Assembly (NCBI GenBank): GCA_017505505.1
Contig: JAFVPA010000038.1
Coordinates: 1 to 14,032 of the forward strand
Source of the DNA: Oscillospiraceae bacterium
GTDB taxonomy: Bacteria; Bacillota_A; Clostridia; Oscillospirales; Oscillospiraceae
Length of the DNA stretch: 14,032 bases
Reading direction: 5' to 3'
Shown here: positions 12,830 through 14,032 of the stretch, in pieces
Layout of the letters: each line of letters begins with the position of its first letter
Numbering within the stretch: the stretch's first letter is position 1
The notes under the pieces: generated by a model
Seen by the model: only the letters and a program-made list of their open reading frames with translations
The model's database searches: none
What the model was told of the DNA's origin: nothing
Program-made: the position numbers and the translations under genes

Positions 12830-12945
12830 GTAGGGGAGGATTTTTAATCCTCCCTCACCTTGCCGGAACTGAGGGGTAAATGCAGCGCATCAATTAAGAA
12901 ATCTGTTATCGTTACGTTTAGGGCGGATTAAAAATCCGCCCCTAC
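12830..12945. repeat. 116-bp mirrored palindromic element between rluD and the HAD gene
   Basis: Two 26-bp blocks at the ends, 12830-12855 and 12920-12945, are inverted copies of each other, and each is also a hairpin: 12834-12842 with 12846-12854, and 12921-12929 with 12933-12941, each with a 3-base loop. The blocks differ by one stem base pair (A-T on the left, C-G on the right), so pairing is kept. The 64 central bases show nothing codable. The plan is the same as in the element at 2970-3106, with the same outer GTAGGG, but a different loop. Confidence 0.85.
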
Positions 12946-12980
12946 GAAATATGATTTTGAAACAGTAAGGAAGAAAAAAC

Positions 12981-13835
12981 ATGGGCATCTTTTCGGATAT
13001 TTTACTTACCGCGGATTATGACCGGACCCTGACGGCACCGGATTCTACCATTCCGGAGCGGAATCTGGAAGCCATCCGGTATTTTATCGAAAACGGCGGC
13101 GTCTTCACCGTGAACACGGGCCGCAGTGTGCCTATGACCAGGGCCTTCCGGGATGTGATCCCGGTGAACGCCCCCTTGCTGCTGTACAACGGCTCCGCTG
13201 CCTATGACCTGGGGGAAAAGAAGCTGTCTTTCTGCCACGCCATCGATCTGGACCTGTGGGAGACGGTGCACAAGTGCGAAGAATTGTTCCCGGACCTGAC
13301 GGTGGAGGTTCAGGGCCTGGATGCCCATTACCGGTTCTCGGAAAATCCCATGTGGGATGCCTTCAGCGACTATCAGAACTGTGCCCGGGGGTTTGCCCAG
13401 CCGGGAGATGATCTGGGAACCTTCCTGAAATTTACCCTCTACGGTGAATTCCGCAGCCCGGTGCTGGCGGATATGTTCAGCGGCAGCGGGGAGGAAGTCC
13501 GCCGGATCGACGAAGCGGAGCAGATCCTGCGCCGGGAATTCGGGGACAAATGCGAGGTCTTCCGGGCGGCTACCCGAATCATCGATGTCCACGCCAAGGG
13601 TGTCTCCAAAGCCCGGTCGGCCCGGGAGCTGCAGCAGCGGCTGGGCCGGAAGATCCTGGTCTGCGCCGGTGACGGAGAAAATGACCTGCCTATGATGCAT
13701 GACGCGGACTATGCCTTTGCCCCGGCGGATGCAGTTATCGCAAAGGATTTTGAAACGGTGTGCAAATGCGCCGAGGGTGCGGTGGCGGATGTGATCTACA
13801 AAAAAATCCCGGAGATTTTGAAAAAAGAAGCTTGA
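12981..13835 (+). CDS. HAD-superfamily phosphatase, Cof/IIB type
   Basis: A 284-residue cytoplasmic phosphatase of the Cof family, which acts on small phosphorylated metabolites such as sugar phosphates or nucleotides. Seen: motif I DYDRTLT (12-18; nucleophile Asp12 and acid/base Asp14, with Arg where most members have Gly), motif II NTGRS (45-49), motif III Lys206 in HAKGVSK, and motif IV GDGENDLPMM (230-239). A C2-type cap lies between about residues 80 and 190. The ATG at 12981 has AAGGAAG about 8 bases upstream. I see no convincing promoter; the mirrored repeat 12830-12945 occupies the space before it. Its stop codon overlaps the -35 box of the tRNA promoter. The substrate is unknown. Confidence 0.9.
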   Translation: MGIFSDILLTADYDRTLTAPDSTIPERNLEAIRYFIENGGVFTVNTGRSVPMTRAFRDVIPVNAPLLLYNGSAAYDLGEKKLSFCHAIDLDLWETVHKCEELFPDLTVEVQGLDAHYRFSENPMWDAFSDYQNCARGFAQPGDDLGTFLKFTLYGEFRSPVLADMFSGSGEEVRRIDEAEQILRREFGDKCEVFRAATRIIDVHAKGVSKARSARELQQRLGRKILVCAGDGENDLPMMHDADYAFAPADAVIAKDFETVCKCAEGAVADVIYKKIPEILKKEA

Positions 13836-13860
13836 CATTGTGCTGATTCTATGGTAAAAT
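13832..13860 (+). promoter_or_regulatory. strong promoter of the tRNA genes
   Basis: A perfect TTGACA (13832-13837), a 17-bp spacer and TAAAAT (13855-13860). The -35 box overlaps the TGA stop of the HAD gene (13833-13835). The predicted start is about 25 bases before tRNA-Gly, and the same transcript would carry tRNA-Arg. Confidence 0.88.
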
Positions 13861-13891
13861 CCTCTGGCTGAAACAGCAGAGAGATGGATTT

Positions 13892-13965
13892 GCGGGTGTA
13901 GTTCAATGGTAGAACACCAGCCTTCCAAGCTGGATACGCGGGTCCGATTCCCGTCACCCGCTCCA
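13892..13965 (+). tRNA. tRNA-Gly(TCC)
   Basis: A full cloverleaf of 74 bases with encoded CCA: acceptor GCGGGTG with CACCCGC, D-arm GTTC/GAAC, anticodon stem CCAGC/GCTGG with loop CTTCCAA (anticodon TCC), a 4-base variable region, T-stem GCGGG/CCCGT with one G-T pair, and the discriminator T expected for Gly. The T-loop reads TCCGATT, so position 55 is C, where nearly all tRNAs have T (pseudouridine). Confidence 0.96.
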
Positions 13966-13972
13966 TAGAAAT

Positions 13973-14032
13973 GCGCCAGTAGCTCAGCTGGATAGAGCAA
14001 CTGCCTTCTAAGCAGTAGGTCAGGGGTTCGAG
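13973..14032 (+). tRNA. tRNA-Arg(TCT), 3' end cut by the window
   Basis: Acceptor 5' strand GCGCCAG, D-arm GCTC/GAGC, anticodon stem ACTGC/GCAGT with loop CTTCTAA (anticodon TCT, Arg AGA codons), variable AGGTC, and the 5' T-stem AGGGG with TTCGAG at the window end. The T-loop here has the normal TTC. It lies 7 bases after tRNA-Gly, in the same transcript. Confidence 0.93.

Noticed and set aside
12927..12955. Promoter for the HAD gene (TATGAT at 12950-12955)
   Set aside because: The only -35-like bases fall in the hairpin of the repeat and match poorly.
13862..13881. Hairpin before tRNA-Gly (CTCT-GCTG with CAGC-AGAG)
   Set aside because: The expected transcription start (about 13867) falls inside the first arm, so the RNA would lack part of the stem.

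Overview
The window looks like a chromosomal housekeeping segment of a moderately GC-rich Gram-positive anaerobe, probably a clostridial gut bacterium of the Oscillospiraceae/Ruminococcaceae type. The reasons are strong AGGAGG-like ribosome sites, sigma-A promoters with 17-bp spacers, an lspA-rluD pair (an order usual in Firmicutes), an LrgA/LrgB pair, an HPr-like protein, QueH, a BspA-type leucine-rich repeat protein, and many palindromic intergenic repeats. The family assignment is from memory of such genomes, not from a search. No transposase, phage, CRISPR or plasmid gene is present.

Layout. 1-362: 3' end of a glycolytic GAPDH gene with a clear terminator. 527-1528: a LacI-family regulator with a strong promoter and a cre-like operator just downstream of the -10 box. 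1572-8710, all on the minus strand and read from high to low coordinates: mtaB (tRNA methylthiotransferase), queH (queuosine synthesis), an RlmL-like 23S rRNA methyltransferase, a diacylglycerol-kinase-like lipid kinase, lrgA-lrgB, and fumC. Promoters and a terminator divide these into mtaB alone, queH-rlmL-dgk, lrgAB, and fumC. 8896-11166, plus strand: an HPr/Crh-like protein without the active histidine and a 633-residue cytosolic leucine-rich repeat protein, each with its own promoter. 11274-12813: lspA-rluD operon. 12981-13835: a Cof-type HAD phosphatase. 13892-end: tRNA-Gly(TCC) and the start of tRNA-Arg(TCT).

The proteins are nearly all recognisable household enzymes, several for tRNA and rRNA modification (MtaB, QueH, RlmL, RluD). 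What stands out lies between the genes. Seven gaps carry palindromic, transposase-free elements of about 28 to 137 bp, from three or four families. Within a family the copies (or the two mirrored halves of one copy) keep conserved blocks but change both sides of a hairpin stem together, so pairing is kept while sequence changes. One element occurs twice, in the same orientation, directly before the ribosome site of a 23S rRNA modification gene (rlmL and rluD). This compensatory pattern, a leader hairpin that could hide the ribosome site of the HPr-like gene, and a three-repeat super-module in the leucine-rich repeat protein are the main points worth following.
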